Of a stretch of 64,000 nucleotides of DNA, positions 1 to 11,642 are shown piece by piece (the first letter of the stretch is position 1; every line of letters starts with the position of its first letter). Source of the DNA: Leptodactylus fallax (taxonomy: Eukaryota; Chordata; Amphibia; Anura; Leptodactylidae); NCBI GenBank assembly GCA_947044405.1, contig CAMRHE010000133.1, positions 1,054,001 to 1,118,000 on the forward strand, written 5' to 3'. Made by a program: the position numbers and the translations under genes. The notes under the pieces are model-generated. The model was not told where the DNA came from. It did no database searches and saw only the letters and a program-made list of their open reading frames with translations.

Positions 1-626
1 GAGGACCTGTCCTGTCCTGTCCAGTACAGAAAACCCATTGGTATGAATGGACACTGTGCAATTCCTAATTTCACCTGTGGTGGCACTGCAGGAAAATTAA
101 ACACTTACTGCCAGGTTTCCATACAATTTACAGCTGTTCACTGGGACTAACAGCAGGGGAATGTGATTTGCTATTTTTGTCAAAGGACCCTTTTTAGAAA
201 TAGGGATTGTTGAAAGCTGAGAACCTCTTCTTGACAACCCCTCGTCTGTGTAAGGACCTGCTGTGTTCAGCTGATTTCTGTAGATCAGGATTTTAAGGAC
301 TTGCCACATGATTTACATACATATTGGTAGAGGTGTTATCGTCTAAAGCAAAGGTGATCGCTCATAGAGCCCTCAATTTCCAGAGGTGACTTGTTCCGAG
401 CAAATGTAATGTGCAATTTATTTCATAAGGTTTTTATGTATGCGGGGACTGAATTAGGAGATAGACTGAGATTACTTCTAGCTCTGAAGACCTTTTACTA
501 TCAAGGAATATACAGTATTACATCAGATATAAGGAATTTCATATATACATGTGTAACTTGCAAATGGTGTTATGTTGTTTTCACCCCAGGGGGGGGGGGT
601 TTACTCTGGACTTACTACACCCCAAT
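1..626. other. Non-coding, nothing recognised
   Basis: No convincing coding region on either strand. Reading frames here are short, have no domain signature and no codon pattern. A run of ten G at about 590 is the only simple-sequence feature. Confidence 0.6.
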
Positions 627-824
627 CAGTGTTGGACTGAGGTTCCTTGGGACCAGCAGGTAAAGCAATTTTGGGATCCCACCATCCAACAACCCCCAGG
701 AAATCCAGGAAATAGGCTATAGTGACATTCAAATTTGGGCGACTTCTGCTGGACCATTATTGTGTGAGAGCCTGGTCCCACCAGAAGATCCTCTAGTATT
801 TTGGTGGACCAGTCTGACACAATG
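627..824. mobile_element. hAT-type MITE, CAGTGTTGGACTG family, diverged copy
   Basis: The left end reads CAGTGTTGGACTG and the right end is its imperfect inverse (cagtctgacacaatg). A related shorter copy lies at 50350-50506, sharing the internal stretch about a three-way 'ctgctggac...attgtgt...agcctgg...cccaccaga' pattern. No coding capacity. The 8-bp duplication expected for hAT is not visible here, so this copy is old or trimmed. Confidence 0.6.
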
Positions 825-1149
825 GAGTAGTCATATTTATGGCTTACAAGTGGTTGTCACGTTTGTCATAGTGCTGTAAGTTTTTAAGTTCTAGGAGTGA
901 GTTACATGGGTGATATGGGTGTTTAATAATAACAGATTATTTGTTTTCTTACCAAATCTCCATCTTTCCCAAGATCTTGCTAGAAGAAGAGGTCAAGGTG
1001 TCTTCATTATTTTTTTAATGTACATGAGCAGGTGCTGAGCTACAATAGTGTGTAATGGGCCACAGTCAATACACAGTGTACAGTGCCATTTGCTTCTCTA
1101 CAATGTGCTGATATCAGTTGACTAGCCAGAGGACCACCTTCAACCTGAT
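825..1149. other. Non-coding, nothing recognised
   Basis: Low-GC sequence with no supported gene or repeat boundary. Confidence 0.5.
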
Positions 1150-2360
1150 CTTGATGACCTAGTCTAAGGATAGACCTTCAATATCTGGTCTTGGACAACA
1201 ACTTTAAAAAATAACTACTAATATAACTAAGCTTTTTTTTCTAAATCTATAGTGCAGATGAAGATAACAAACTTTTTAATATACTTTATTAGAGATAAGT
1301 TCCTGTTTCTTCATTGATTTGCCTCCTTATGCTACTGATCGAATACTGTATGTATAATAGAAGTCTATGGAGAGGGGATGGGGGTGGAAGAGGAGAGCTT
1401 CTCAAAGTAGAGAGACATCTGCACTGTAGAGATACAATTTTCTTTCACAACACAGCAGAGTTATCAGGAATTACTATATATCCACTCTTCCCCTGATAGG
1501 AATGACTCTTTTAGTGCTGTAGACGGCCTCATATCTCTGTCTCTCTCCTCCTCTCCTCTCTCAATAGACTTTATTGTAAACTGACACTGCTTGTGTATGG
1601 AGTATGCACCAAAGTTACTTAGCTAAGAAGTAAAGACAGGAGTAATGGTTAAAGACACAGGTACTTTTCTTTAGTGAAGTACAGAGCTAAAGCGTTAACC
1701 CAAACTTCTGCAATTGGTTAAACTGCTACAGTGTTAGAGCTTATGACAGACAACAACAAAAAACTGTGAATAATCATTGAAAAGTGAAGATTTTTGACTT
1801 GATACTGATGTCCTATTCTAAGGATAGGCCTTCAGTATCTGGTCTTGGACATAAATTTCAAAGAATAACTAAACTTTATTTTTTTTTTCCTAAATCCATA
1901 GCGCAGGTGAAGATAACAAAATTTGTAATATACTTTATTAGAGAAAAGTTCCTGTTTCTTCAATGATTTGCCTCTTTATGCTACTGGTCAAATCTGTATA
2001 ATAGAAGTCTATGGATAGAGGATGGGGAGGAAGAAGAGAGCTCCTTAAAGCAGAGAGACATCTGCACTGTAGAGAGACAGTTTTCTTTCACAACACAGCT
2101 GAGCTATCAGGAATTACTGTCTATCCACTCTTTTCCTGATAGGAATAACTCTTTTAGTGCTGTAGTCGGCCTTATATCTCTGTCTCTCTTCTCCTCCCCT
2201 CTCCATAGACTTTATTGTAAACTGACACTGCTGAGTATGCACCAACGTCACTCAGATAAGAAGTAAAGACAGGAGTAATAGTTAAAGACAAAGGCACTTT
2301 TCTTTAGTGAAGTATATTGCAAAATTTGTTCCCTTCACCTGCACTATGGATTTTTGAAAA
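1150..2360. repeat. Diverged tandem duplication, about 550-650 bp per unit
   Basis: Copy one (about 1150-1690) and copy two (about 1806-2360) align along their length: 'ctaaggatag', 'ttatgctactg', 'gacactgct', 'taaagacaggagtaat' and other blocks recur in the same order with substitutions and small indels. Copy two carries an extra right end that is the inverse of its own left part (see 1892-2353). No coding capacity. Confidence 0.75.
1892..2353. mobile_element. Non-autonomous element with ~60-bp terminal inverted repeats
   Basis: The left end (aaatccatagcgcaggtgaa...) and the right end (...ttcacctgcactatggattt) are inverse copies over about 60 bp with a handful of mismatches. The unit is about 460 bp and contains no reading frame of note. 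It forms the second unit of the 1150-2360 duplication; the first unit has lost the matching right end. Superfamily not determined. Confidence 0.65.
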
Positions 2361-3420
2361 AATATATGAACATTTACTTACACTTTAAGAGTTTTGCAAA
2401 GAACTGCATCTCAGATTTATTCAGTACCTGAAGAAAGTCTTGGTGAGACTGGTGCTATGCCTGAAAAAGTTCAGAAGAAACCATGGTGCTCTCTAGAGAG
2501 CTACGGACCCCTCATTCTAGAATGTTATTCAAGCCCCAATGGCTGACCCTGACCAACGAGCATGTGACAGTACATCCTAACTATCCTATATATACTATCT
2601 ACATGTTTTAAGACTACTAGAAGTTTCATCTCCTGTACAATAGACTGCCTCTCCATACTGCACAGACTTGTTTTTGGCCTCTTCCTCTCAAAGGAGTCAT
2701 GCAAGAACAAGAGACATGCTATCGATGTACCAAGCAAAGAACAATAGGTTGTAGATTGTTACTTACACAAGACATTACCCAAGATGCTTAGCCACAGATC
2801 CGACAAATATCTGACATTCAGTATTTGCACAAAAAACACATTTGGACATGAAAAATTCATTGGCATTATTATCTATTTAATATGAAATCAGGCCGAACAA
2901 ATAATGTGGAGCCGCATTAACATTCTAGTGTCACCTCCTAACTCCATCATTAGCCAAATGGCAAATCTCTTCCTTCAGATCTCCGCTATGAAATGGGCAC
3001 TTTATCTAATTCTTTCATTTTATCACATTACTTCAAAGAGCCGCGAACAAATAATTAACAATGAAACATTTATGTTATGATTAGAAGACGGCGAATTTAA
3101 TGAGTGTGAACGGAGGAAGACAAAGCTACGAGCCGCTGGCAGATGTCCCTGGCAGAACATTACATTACGTGGTGGGGTATTGTCACATCAGCCATGTATT
3201 GTGCTACGTGTTTCTACTGATGATGGAGAATACAATGGCTGTATCACTTGTGGTGAAACAGATGATTATTACTATTATGAATAGGCACAGATGTAGCAGA
3301 GCTGAGGAGCTGCATTGTTAATAAGTAAAGACTACCCAACAAGGCAGACGCATCTTTAGGCAGAAGTTCTCAAGCATGGAACCACTCGCATGGTGGAAAG
3401 TACCAACACAGGGGCCAAAA
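2361..3420. other. Non-coding; AT-rich, apparently unique stretch at 2880-3100
   Basis: No gene supported. The part at about 2880-3100 is AT-rich, shows no inverted repeat or repeat similarity inside the window and does not look like mobile-element debris. It could be ordinary unique sequence or a conserved non-coding element, which cannot be decided from one sequence. Confidence 0.4.
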
Positions 3421-3900
3421 AACTGTTCTCTTTGGTAGAAAAAGGAAAACTTGCTCTAGCACCACCTTTTAGAAGGTAGCCTGGTTTTCTAGAAGCCTAG
3501 TGACATGATCTGGGATTAAAACTAAACCAGAATATCTCCTCCAAAATGGAAGAGAGACCCATCTATAGACAGCTGTTTCAGGGTTATTGCCCCTGGTTGG
3601 ATGCGTGAGAGATCACAGACTTGAGTCAAAAGGGTAAACAGTGGCCTGTAAATAGTACATAGTACCTCTTCTGAACGTCTATGACCTTGCACCTAGCCAA
3701 ATCAGTACCCCGTGTCACACTGATAACCCTGAAACAACTGTCTGTGGATGGGTCTCTCCTTTTAGAGGATATATTCTGGTTTGGCTTTAATCCCAGACCA
3801 TACCACTAGGTTGCTAGAAAACCAGGCACTGATCTAAAGGGAGCTACCTTCCAAAAGGTGGCACTAGAGAAAGTTTTCCTTTTTTAACCAATGAGAACTT
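3421..3900. mobile_element. Foldback element with ~170-bp inverted arms
   Basis: The left arm (3421-3590) is the inverse of the right arm (3721-3900) with scattered mismatches. For example 'ctgtttcagggttat' on the left matches 'ataaccctgaaacaa' on the right, and 'aaaaaggaaaact' on the left matches 'agttttccttttt' on the right. The spacer of about 130 bp is unrelated. No coding capacity. Superfamily not determined. Confidence 0.75.
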
Positions 3901-5122
3901 ATTTGCATATTCTTATTTCTGGCAAATATTTGTATTTCCCATGAATTAAACATTCTGGAACATCCTTTCTTAGAATCCTGCCTTGTGCTGTTCCTCGGTT
4001 ATTCCTCCTTGAAATGTATGAATAAATTGACAACTGGGTGTTACCAGTTGGGGGTGTGTTACATCACACTTTGAGGGTACATCCACATGGTAGATGTTAT
4101 AAATTCTACCTCAAAAACTGCACAGTTTAGTATGTTTTTGCTAAATTTCCACTGCTAAAAATATGTAGCATATCAGTGGCAAGTGAAAATACCCTGCTTT
4201 TTTCCTGTAACAGCGCCACAACTGTACATAGGTTGTGCCTGGTACTGCAGCTCTGTTCCTTTGAAGTGAATAGGGCTGATCTGCAATACCACACAAAGCC
4301 TGTGGACAGATGTGGCGCTGTTTTTGAATAAAGTAGCCATCTTTTTCTAATATTGTGCAATCCTTTTAAGGAACTGAAGGATCAGAAGGAACATGAGAAT
4401 ATTTGCCAGGAATTACTTATAAAATTATAACCCAAGGCTTATGCATTGAAAAACCTATGTTGCTAATAGGAACCTGGGTGTCACATGACTCCATGTTTAG
4501 TTCTATTTGACTACCCAGTCACATGATGGTTGACTTTGGAAGCCAAGTGCAGACCTGAGGACCTATCTGCCACATGGCCGGCAGCATTGTCATCAGTCAT
4601 CTAGTCATATCATACTTGCCAGTATTTCAGTGCTTGGTTCCCAGAGGATGAAAATTTGCGGGTAAAGCAACACCCCTTATTGTTGTGGCTATGCCCATTT
4701 GGGGTATCACCACACCCCCCTTGAGCAATAAATGTGCTGGCCATGCCTCCTTTTCAGATGTGACTAGCACATAAATTTTCCAAGTCACGTATAAAGTGAC
4801 TGCTACCTTGGCGTCCTGGGAGATTTTCCTGCTCTTCCAGGAGTCTGAGAGGTCACCCTTTTTTCGGGATGTGAGTTGTCAAGTATATAGGGGTGGAATC
4901 ACCCATTGACACTCCTTTTATGGCATGAATGTTGAAGAATATGGTCCTGGTCTCCACCCACTTTCGGAAAAGTGTCGAGGCTGGTGCAAATACACCACTT
5001 GTCACAGTTGCAAGTGGTGTTAAAAAGTCGCAAAGCAGTGATATGCGACTATTTTACGCCACATTTGTAAGGCATTTGATGAATCCCCCCACCCCATGAG
5101 TTTCCAGTGAAGAGCTGAACAT
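3901..5122. other. Non-coding, nothing clear
   Basis: No supported gene. The stretch looks like mixed old repeat debris, but no element ends could be fixed. Confidence 0.5.
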
Positions 5123-5429
5123 TCAGGGTAAGTTCACATGGTGGAAAATGAATAGGAATTCCACTTCATTTTCCGTCGCCAGTTTCCGGCCACGGCCTAG
5201 CAGGTCATCGGCATTTCATCGCGGTTTTCAGCTACTTATTAGGCCTAGATGAATGGGCCTAATCAGAAGGGAGCCTCAAGCCGTGGAATCTCTTGCAGGA
5301 TCGAGCAAGATGCTTATTTTTTTCTCTGCCTCCCATTGAAAACAATTGGAGGTGAAATCTGTCTTGGACTCAGGGCCAGAATCCGCGCCCAAGTTCGCAG
5401 CCCATTTCTCTGTGTGAACTTAGCCTTAA
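5123..5429. mobile_element. MITE with 'aagttcacat' type ends
   Basis: The left end 'gggtaagttcacatgg' and right end 'ctgtgtgaacttagcc' are inverse copies. The length is about 300 bp and there is no coding capacity. Similar ends occur at 35487-35685, so this belongs to a broad MITE group in this genome. Confidence 0.55.
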
Positions 5430-6469
5430 ATAGGACGTGAAGTCAGAAGCTAGTTTAGTGCACAGCTTTGAGTTTGAAGAAGGTTTTCTGGGACTTTTAG
5501 TACTACACGATGTGAAGATATGCGGCAGGTCTCTATAGTCTATTCCAGAACCCTGTTAAGCTGTGTGCTATCTACCTTTAGAAAAGAAAGGAAATTGTTT
5601 CATCTTAGGCCAGACTTAGAATCTCGGCAATCATTTGTAGATTTTCAGAAATGCTTTTTAAATCGCTGTAGGAGACGTTTCCATTTTCCCAGGCGGTGAA
5701 TGCATTCAATACGGTTTTCATGCAATGTCCTATTAGGTATTTTTTTTTTCCACCCTTGGAACAGTTAAAAGCTTTTTAAGAAAAGAAACAGAAATATCTG
5801 AGAACATATTCTTTACTTACATCGATTCCAAGGAGCTGAAGTTTTTTTTTTAACAGGTTAAATCCTTCTAAATTGCTAAGTAGCCGAGCAAACTTTCTCC
5901 TAGTGTATCATTACAGAGAACCAGGACTGGGGGGGGGGCAGGCCGACCATGGTGGGAGGCAAGTGAGGATTTAATGATATGACGCACGGTAGGAGGTCAC
6001 TTGTCAACCACAGGGGTGGTGGAGTATATTTAGGTCAAGTAGGCATTTCTATAGATCCCCTATAATGAGCTAAGCACATGGCAGCGGGCGCCAAATCGTT
6101 TATTCTCCCCAGACCATGTAATAAAATAAAATGCAAAAAGTACTAGAAATCTTAGACAAGTTCTAACAAAAATACATTTAGGCCATATACAGTATTACAA
6201 GGTATAGCTTCTTTAATACTTCTGGACAAAGTTGTAGTTCTAGGGGTTGCAGAAGGAGCAGTTACATTCGAGCCCTGGTGCCCAAGTGGGCCCAAACGCC
6301 CCTGTGCTAAGCTGCTAGTATGATGAATAGTACATGGTAGGGCCCTGTTATAGGCTGTGTTTTCAGCAGGGTGTCATACAGTACATGTCATGGTATCAGC
6401 AGGTAACAGGGTTGTCAAGGACAGGCAACAGAGGTCTGAGAAAATAGTGTGACAAAAATCCATGTGTAA
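5430..6469. other. Non-coding, nothing clear
   Basis: No supported gene or bounded repeat. There are short poly-T and poly-G runs (for example near 5741 and 5931). Confidence 0.5.
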
Positions 6470-6574
6470 AGCTGGTCACACACATTAGATTAATGTTGAT
6501 TTCAGTGGAACAGACTGACCATCTAATATGTAGGCGGCCTCCTGACTCTTCCTCAGCTGCAGATGTGTTAACAC

Positions 6575-6835
6575 AACGACAAGGAGGAAAGATATCAGCA
6601 ATGATCTTAGAGAAGCAATTGTTGCTGCACATTAATTGGGAAGGGCTATAAGGCCATTTTCAAACTATTTGAGGTCCATCAATCTACAGAGATAAAAATT
6701 ATTCGCAAGTGGAAAAATTCAAGGCAGATGACAATGTATCTAGGAGTGAACGTCCCGGCAAATTTAGTCCAAGGGTAGACTGTGTAATGGTCAGAGAAAT
6801 TACAATAAAAAAACAAGAGCTAGATGTGCAGAGAA
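6575..6835 (+). pseudogene. Tc1/mariner transposase fossil, N-terminal part
   Basis: The plus strand matches the N-terminal DNA-binding part of a Tc1-like transposase with many stops and indels. The decayed reading retains the 'GYKAIFK' and 'IIRKWK' pattern, then 'GRPGKF-SPR'-like residues, which correspond to the paired helix-turn-helix region and linker. The region is short, has no complete frame and no terminal repeat next to it. About 6470-6540, just upstream, looks like an unrelated short repeat inserted in the fossil. A second fossil of the same type, opposite strand, lies at 13779-14150 on the far side of the LINE. Confidence 0.75.
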
Positions 6836-7004
6836 GGATTGGGCAGCTGGATTTCAACATGCCCATTCCTTTTCTCTAAGGGGAGATAAGCCACTGCCAC
6901 AAGGCTTACTTCACTTACTCTGTTTAAAATACAACCCGAGCATGCACATACAAGGGGGCTGGATGGACTAGCTGTTGGCTGAAAAATTGCTTGGCACACA
7001 GCTA

Positions 7005-7020
7005 TTTTTTTTTTTTTTTT
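7005..7020 (-). other. Poly(A) tail of the LINE (minus strand)
   Basis: Sixteen T on the plus strand read as A16 at the 3' end of the minus-strand LINE. An AATAAA signal on the minus strand (7034-7039) sits about 14 bases upstream of it, as expected for a retrotransposed transcript. Confidence 0.85.
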
Positions 7021-7261
7021 ATATAACTGTAATTTTATTGAAAAATTTTTCATTAACAAGGAATAAAGAAAAAACAAAAAAACAATAATAATCAAACAAA
7101 CAGGAAGCATTGAGGTAAATAGAGGCTATCTGCCTCCTCCCCCTTAAGCAATATGCATTTAAATTAAGCAGTGAACAAGGGAGGGGGGAATGGAGGGGTT
7201 AAGAAGACAAGGGTAGGACCAAAGGGAAGGGGGGGGGGGGAGGGAAGGAGAGGACTAGAGA

Positions 7262-10200
7262 TCAGAGACCCTGTAATGTACAATACATGTCCCAGGGTGC
7301 CCAAATAGCCCCAAAGGCTTCCCGTGAATTATGTAGGCCAGCAGTCAGGTATTCAAGACTCCTCACATCCTTCATTCTAGCCACAAGCTCAAGACTAGAT
7401 GGGGGACTCACCTTCTTCCAGTTTCTAGCTATGAGAGTTTTAGCTGCAGTACAAAGATGCAAGAAAAGCCTGGATGACTTATTGCTCAGGTGTCTGGGGG
7501 GAAGGTTCAGGAGATAAAGAAGAGGGTCAAGAGGAACCTCTTGCAAAAAGAGAGCAGTCGTCAGAGTCCTGACCTCCCTCCAAAAACCGAGGATGAGAGG
7601 GCACGTCCAAAAGATATGGTGCAGGGTACCCACCGCAGCTCCACAGCGCCAGCACCATGGGGGAACTAATGGGTTTAAAGTATGAAGGAGAGCCGGAGTA
7701 TGATACCAATGCATCAACAGCTTATACTGCGTTTCCCTAAACGTAATGCACTGAGATGATTTCTGGGCCCGAGACCATACAATCCGCCACTGTTCCTGGG
7801 AGATGGGTTTACCCACCGCCTCCTCCCATTTAAGCATATAGCGATGATTAACAGGAGAGCCTGTAGTTTGTGAGTTAAGAAGTTGGTAAATAGAGGATAT
7901 AAAGCCCCTAGTGGACGTGCCTGCACGGCAAATCTTTTCAAAAGCGGTGGGGAGTGACACCTTAAGAGACCCATGGAGGGAGCGGACAAAGTGAACCACC
8001 TGCAAGTAATGGAACCATTCAGTACTTGGCAGGTTTTGATTAGCTGTAAGATAAGCAAAGGACCTGAGTTCCAAGGTTCCAGGGTCAACCATATCAGCAA
8101 TCCGGTAAAGGCCAGCTTCAGACCACACTTTAGTCATGGCAGAAGTCAGGCTCTCTGGGAGAAGGGGGTTGTATAGTATGGAGACCATAGATGAGCGCGG
8201 GGACATCAGGGAGAATCTAGCACAACAGGTAGACCAGATAGATCTAGTAAACCGAATGGGGCCCAACAGGTACGAGGCAGGGGGGGGTGGGGGGGGGGAG
8301 CTGACCCACAGAAGCGCGTTAGGATGCATGGGTGCCAGCCATAGCTTCTCTACCTGCACCCATCTGGTGTATGCTGGCATAGCCGCCCAGAATGGGATAT
8401 GGCGTAAGTGGGCCGCCCAGTAATAATGTAACAGATGTGGGACAGCCATACCCCCAGACCCCCTATCCGCCAGCATAACAGATCTAGGTATTCGGTGTCG
8501 TTTTGCTTTCCAGATAAACTGGAAGATAGCTTTCTGTAGGTTCCGTAATTCTCCCCGAGGTATCGCGACTGGGAGAGTCTCGAAAAAATACAGTAGCTTC
8601 GGGAGGAGAGTCATCTTGACCGCAGCAATTCTCCCCAAAAGGGAGATAGGCAAGGGTTGCCATTTGTCCAATAGGGCTCTTAGCTCACAAAACAACCGCG
8701 GGTAGTTTGCCGAGTAGAGGGTCGCATAGGAAGTGGATATATGGACTCCCAGGTAGCGGATAGAGGACTCCCGCCACTGGAAATCGTAATTACTGCGGAG
8801 GAGAAGGAGAAGGTCCCGTGGGATGTTAAGTGGGACTGCCTCAGTCTTCGCGGGGTTCACCTTATACCCTGAGAGATCACCATAGGTCTCTAGCGAGCGC
8901 AGCAAGTTTGGAAGGGTAGTATGAGGGGAGGTGAGAGTGAGGAGTACATCGTCCGCAAAGAGAGATATCTTAAATTCCTTATCTTGGACCATGATGCCCT
9001 TGATATTAGGGTCTCGCCTAATCTTGGCCGCTAGCGGTTCAATGCAGAGGGCAAATATGATGGGTGACAGGGGGCAACCCTGCCTAGTGCCATTTCGAAT
9101 AGGGAAGGAGGGCGAAGATGCATGGGGAAGCTTAATTGCTGCTGAGGGTAAGGAGTAAAGGGCCTGGATAGCTGTGAGAAACGGTCCCGTAAGCCCGAAC
9201 GCCTTAAGCGTAGTATGCATAAACGACCAATTTATGCGGTCAAAAGCCTTTTCAGCGTCCAGGCTCAAGAGAAGGGCCGGGGTAGAATAATGATTGGCCA
9301 CCTCCACCAAATCCACAGTCCTCCTGGTGTTGTCACCACCCTGACGACAGGGGATGAATCCCACCTGGTCCTTATGGACAAGCAGAGGGAGCCAAGCATT
9401 CAGTCTATTGGCTAAGAGTTTGGTGAAAAGTTTCAGGTCCGTGTTCAGCAAAGCAATCGGTCGGTAGTTAGCACAATCCTGCAAGTCCTTACCCGGTTTA
9501 GGGACCAATGTGAGTAGTGAAGAGAGCATAGTCGGGGGTATAGGGGAACCTGAAAGGAAGGAATTGAAGAGGGACAATAGATGAGCAGAGAGTTCACCCT
9601 GGAAAACCTTATAATAATTGTAAGTGAACCCATCTGGGCCTGGGGCTTTCCCATTTGGGAGGTCCCTCAGGACCCCTTCTAGTTCCTCCCTGGTGATGGG
9701 GGTGTTCAGGGAGGTTAGGGCCTCAGGAGGAAGGCGTGGGAGACAACAATCCTTTAAATAGTCTTCCAGTAGTGTTGAGTCATCCCCAGGGAGTAGTGCT
9801 CGTGGGGGGGGTAAGTCATACAGCTTAGAGTAGTAAGAGTGGAACGCCAGCGCCACAGCATCAGGGTGATGTTGAAGAGTACCCGCGGGGTCACGGACAG
9901 AGTGTGGTGTGGAAGAGGCCCGATGGTCCCTGAGGGTTCCTGCCAGGAGGGTATGAGATTTATTACCTCGTTCAAAAAACCGCTGACGGGTATAAAGGAG
10001 AAGTCGTTCCACATGGCGGGTCTCCAAATCACGGAGGTCCGCCCGGGCCAGGACCAAACGGCGAAGAACCCCCAGGGATGGATGCGCTGCCAAAGTCGTC
10101 GTAAGGGACCGAATACGGGCTTGGAGGAGCTGTTCCTGGGCCTGTCTGTCCCTTTTAAGCCTAGAAGCCAATGCGATACAGCATCCTCTCATGACCGCCT

Positions 10201-11074
10201 TATGGGCTTCCCAGAGAATGGCAAGAGAGTCTACCGAGCCTAAGTTGTCCCTAAAATAATCTATCAAGTGTGTGCGCAGGGTCTCGAGGGAGGTCGGCGA
10301 ATTGAGCAGTGTTTCGTTAAGACGCCAATGACATTGGCGAATAGGCACTGGAGTCGTAGATAAGGTAACCACGACTGGGGCATGATCAGACCAGGTGAGA
10401 GGGCCAATGTTCGTGTCCCTAAGCAAACGAAGAGCGGGAGCATTTCCAAAGAAGTAGTCAATGCGGGTGTGAGTGTTATGAGGGTGAGAAAAGAAGGTGT
10501 AGGAGCGCGCCGTAGGATTGTCCACTCGCCAAAGGTCATACAAAGAGTGGGCGCGGATCAGCCTGCGGAACTCCCTTGCAAGTTGGGCCAACCTATGGGG
10601 GGTTGGGCCCTGGGGTAACGCCAGACGATCCGCCCGTTCAGAGAAGACCATGTTAAAGTCTCCCCCCACCAGCCAAGCTGATGGTGGGAGAGCGCGCAGA
10701 CGGGAGAATACCCGGCGCAAGAACGGGATCTGTGCTGAATTGGGGGCATAGACATTGCATAAAACAATCGGGGCACCATAAAGGAGCCCCTCTAAGATAA
10801 CAAACCGGCCACCTGGGTCTATGTGGGAAGTCGTCACTGTAATTGGGCAGGATCGAGAAAGAAGGATAGCCACCCCAGCTCTGCGTCGATTGTGGAAGGC
10901 TGAAAAAGCTACGGGAAAATAATGCTTAGCGAAGGCAAAAGTACCAGCGCGGTCAAAATGAGTCTCCTGAAGAAACGCCACATCCGCTCGTAAGGAGCGG
11001 AGTTCTCTAAGGACATGGCGCCTTTTAATGTTGGAACCCAGGCCCTTGACATTAATTGTCACGCACCTAACCAT
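7262..11074 (-). CDS. LINE ORF2: APE endonuclease and reverse transcriptase
   Basis: ORF2 protein nicks target DNA and reverse-transcribes LINE RNA at the nick. The frame is open upstream to 11173 but begins there with GTG. The first ATG, at 11074, gives MVRCVTINVKGL, matching the usual LINE start, and a 1270-residue protein. The N-terminal third is an APE-type endonuclease with N8, the catalytic Glu in LQETHF (E37), VGGDFNMV and WSDHAPV. The RT follows, with NYRPIALLN, LSLDAEKAFDRI, GTRQGCPLSP and the FADD active site (residues 706-709). Near the C-terminus is a Cys/His motif (WCWRC...GTLHHIFWTC) typical of the L1/Tx1 group. There is no stop or frameshift over 3.8 kb, so this copy is probably young and ORF2 could be functional. 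Confidence 0.93.
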   Translation of the reverse strand: MVRCVTINVKGLGSNIKRRHVLRELRSLRADVAFLQETHFDRAGTFAFAKHYFPVAFSAFHNRRRAGVAILLSRSCPITVTTSHIDPGGRFVILEGLLYGAPIVLCNVYAPNSAQIPFLRRVFSRLRALPPSAWLVGGDFNMVFSERADRLALPQGPTPHRLAQLAREFRRLIRAHSLYDLWRVDNPTARSYTFFSHPHNTHTRIDYFFGNAPALRLLRDTNIGPLTWSDHAPVVVTLSTTPVPIRQCHWRLNETLLNSPTSLETLRTHLIDYFRDNLGSVDSLAILWEAHKAVMRGCCIALASRLKRDRQAQEQLLQARIRSLTTTLAAHPSLGVLRRLVLARADLRDLETRHVERLLLYTRQRFFERGNKSHTLLAGTLRDHRASSTPHSVRDPAGTLQHHPDAVALAFHSYYSKLYDLPPPRALLPGDDSTLLEDYLKDCCLPRLPPEALTSLNTPITREELEGVLRDLPNGKAPGPDGFTYNYYKVFQGELSAHLLSLFNSFLSGSPIPPTMLSSLLTLVPKPGKDLQDCANYRPIALLNTDLKLFTKLLANRLNAWLPLLVHKDQVGFIPCRQGGDNTRRTVDLVEVANHYSTPALLLSLDAEKAFDRINWSFMHTTLKAFGLTGPFLTAIQALYSLPSAAIKLPHASSPSFPIRNGTRQGCPLSPIIFALCIEPLAAKIRRDPNIKGIMVQDKEFKISLFADDVLLTLTSPHTTLPNLLRSLETYGDLSGYKVNPAKTEAVPLNIPRDLLLLLRSNYDFQWRESSIRYLGVHISTSYATLYSANYPRLFCELRALLDKWQPLPISLLGRIAAVKMTLLPKLLYFFETLPVAIPRGELRNLQKAIFQFIWKAKRHRIPRSVMLADRGSGGMAVPHLLHYYWAAHLRHIPFWAAMPAYTRWVQVEKLWLAPMHPNALLWVSSPPPPPPASYLLGPIRFTRSIWSTCCARFSLMSPRSSMVSILYNPLLPESLTSAMTKVWSEAGLYRIADMVDPGTLELRSFAYLTANQNLPSTEWFHYLQVVHFVRSLHGSLKVSLPTAFEKICRAGTSTRGFISSIYQLLNSQTTGSPVNHRYMLKWEEAVGKPISQEQWRIVWSRAQKSSQCITFRETQYKLLMHWYHTPALLHTLNPLVPPWCWRCGAAVGTLHHIFWTCPLILGFWREVRTLTTALFLQEVPLDPLLYLLNLPPRHLSNKSSRLFLHLCTAAKTLIARNWKKVSPPSSLELVARMKDVRSLEYLTAGLHNSREAFGAIWAPWDMYCTLQGL

Positions 11075-11642
11075 TGGGACCCAGGATTGGAGGACAGTGG
11101 CGGATTGCAATAAGCTCACCCATCTCACATGACGCTGGCAAGTTTCCCTCGGAGAGGCAAAAGGGCAATCCACAAACAGGAACCCAAAGTCGAGGCAGGG
11201 TCTCTAGATCAGGGAGGGGGGGGGAAAGAGAGGGAGGGAGGGAGGCAAAAGACATCATAAATGACAAAGTAAAAATAAAAACAGTTAAACAATACTTTGT
11301 GGGCGAGGCTAAGTCACTCGCCTGGGGACCAATGAGGGCAGCCAGAGGTCCAATCAGGATCAATGGCCGCACAGTCCAAGTATCCCCTTAGGGGGGAGAG
11401 CGTGGACAGGAGGTCGGAGGGGAGGCGGTGGATCCCCAACCACCAGTAAAAAGAAGGAAGGAAGGGGAGTCACCGGAACCCCACCCCGCCCCACTCCGCT
11501 AAAACAATCCAATAATAAGCATAATAGATGAGACCCGTAGACCTAAAAAAAGAAAAAAAAAGAAGCAAACATAACATTAAGGCATGCAGATTCCAAAGCA
11601 CCACCGAGAAAAGGGAGAACGTCTCAAGGGGGGGCAGCCTCC
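11075..11642 (-). other. LINE inter-ORF spacer
   Basis: About 570 bp between the ORF1 stop and the first ORF2 ATG on the minus strand. It contains purine-rich runs near 11210-11250 and no protein signature. It may carry the signal for ORF2 translation, but nothing specific is visible. Confidence 0.6.

Noticed and set aside
7973..10751. Plus-strand frames of 70-134 codons across the LINE
   Set aside because: They are antisense to the intact ORF2, with no independent protein features.
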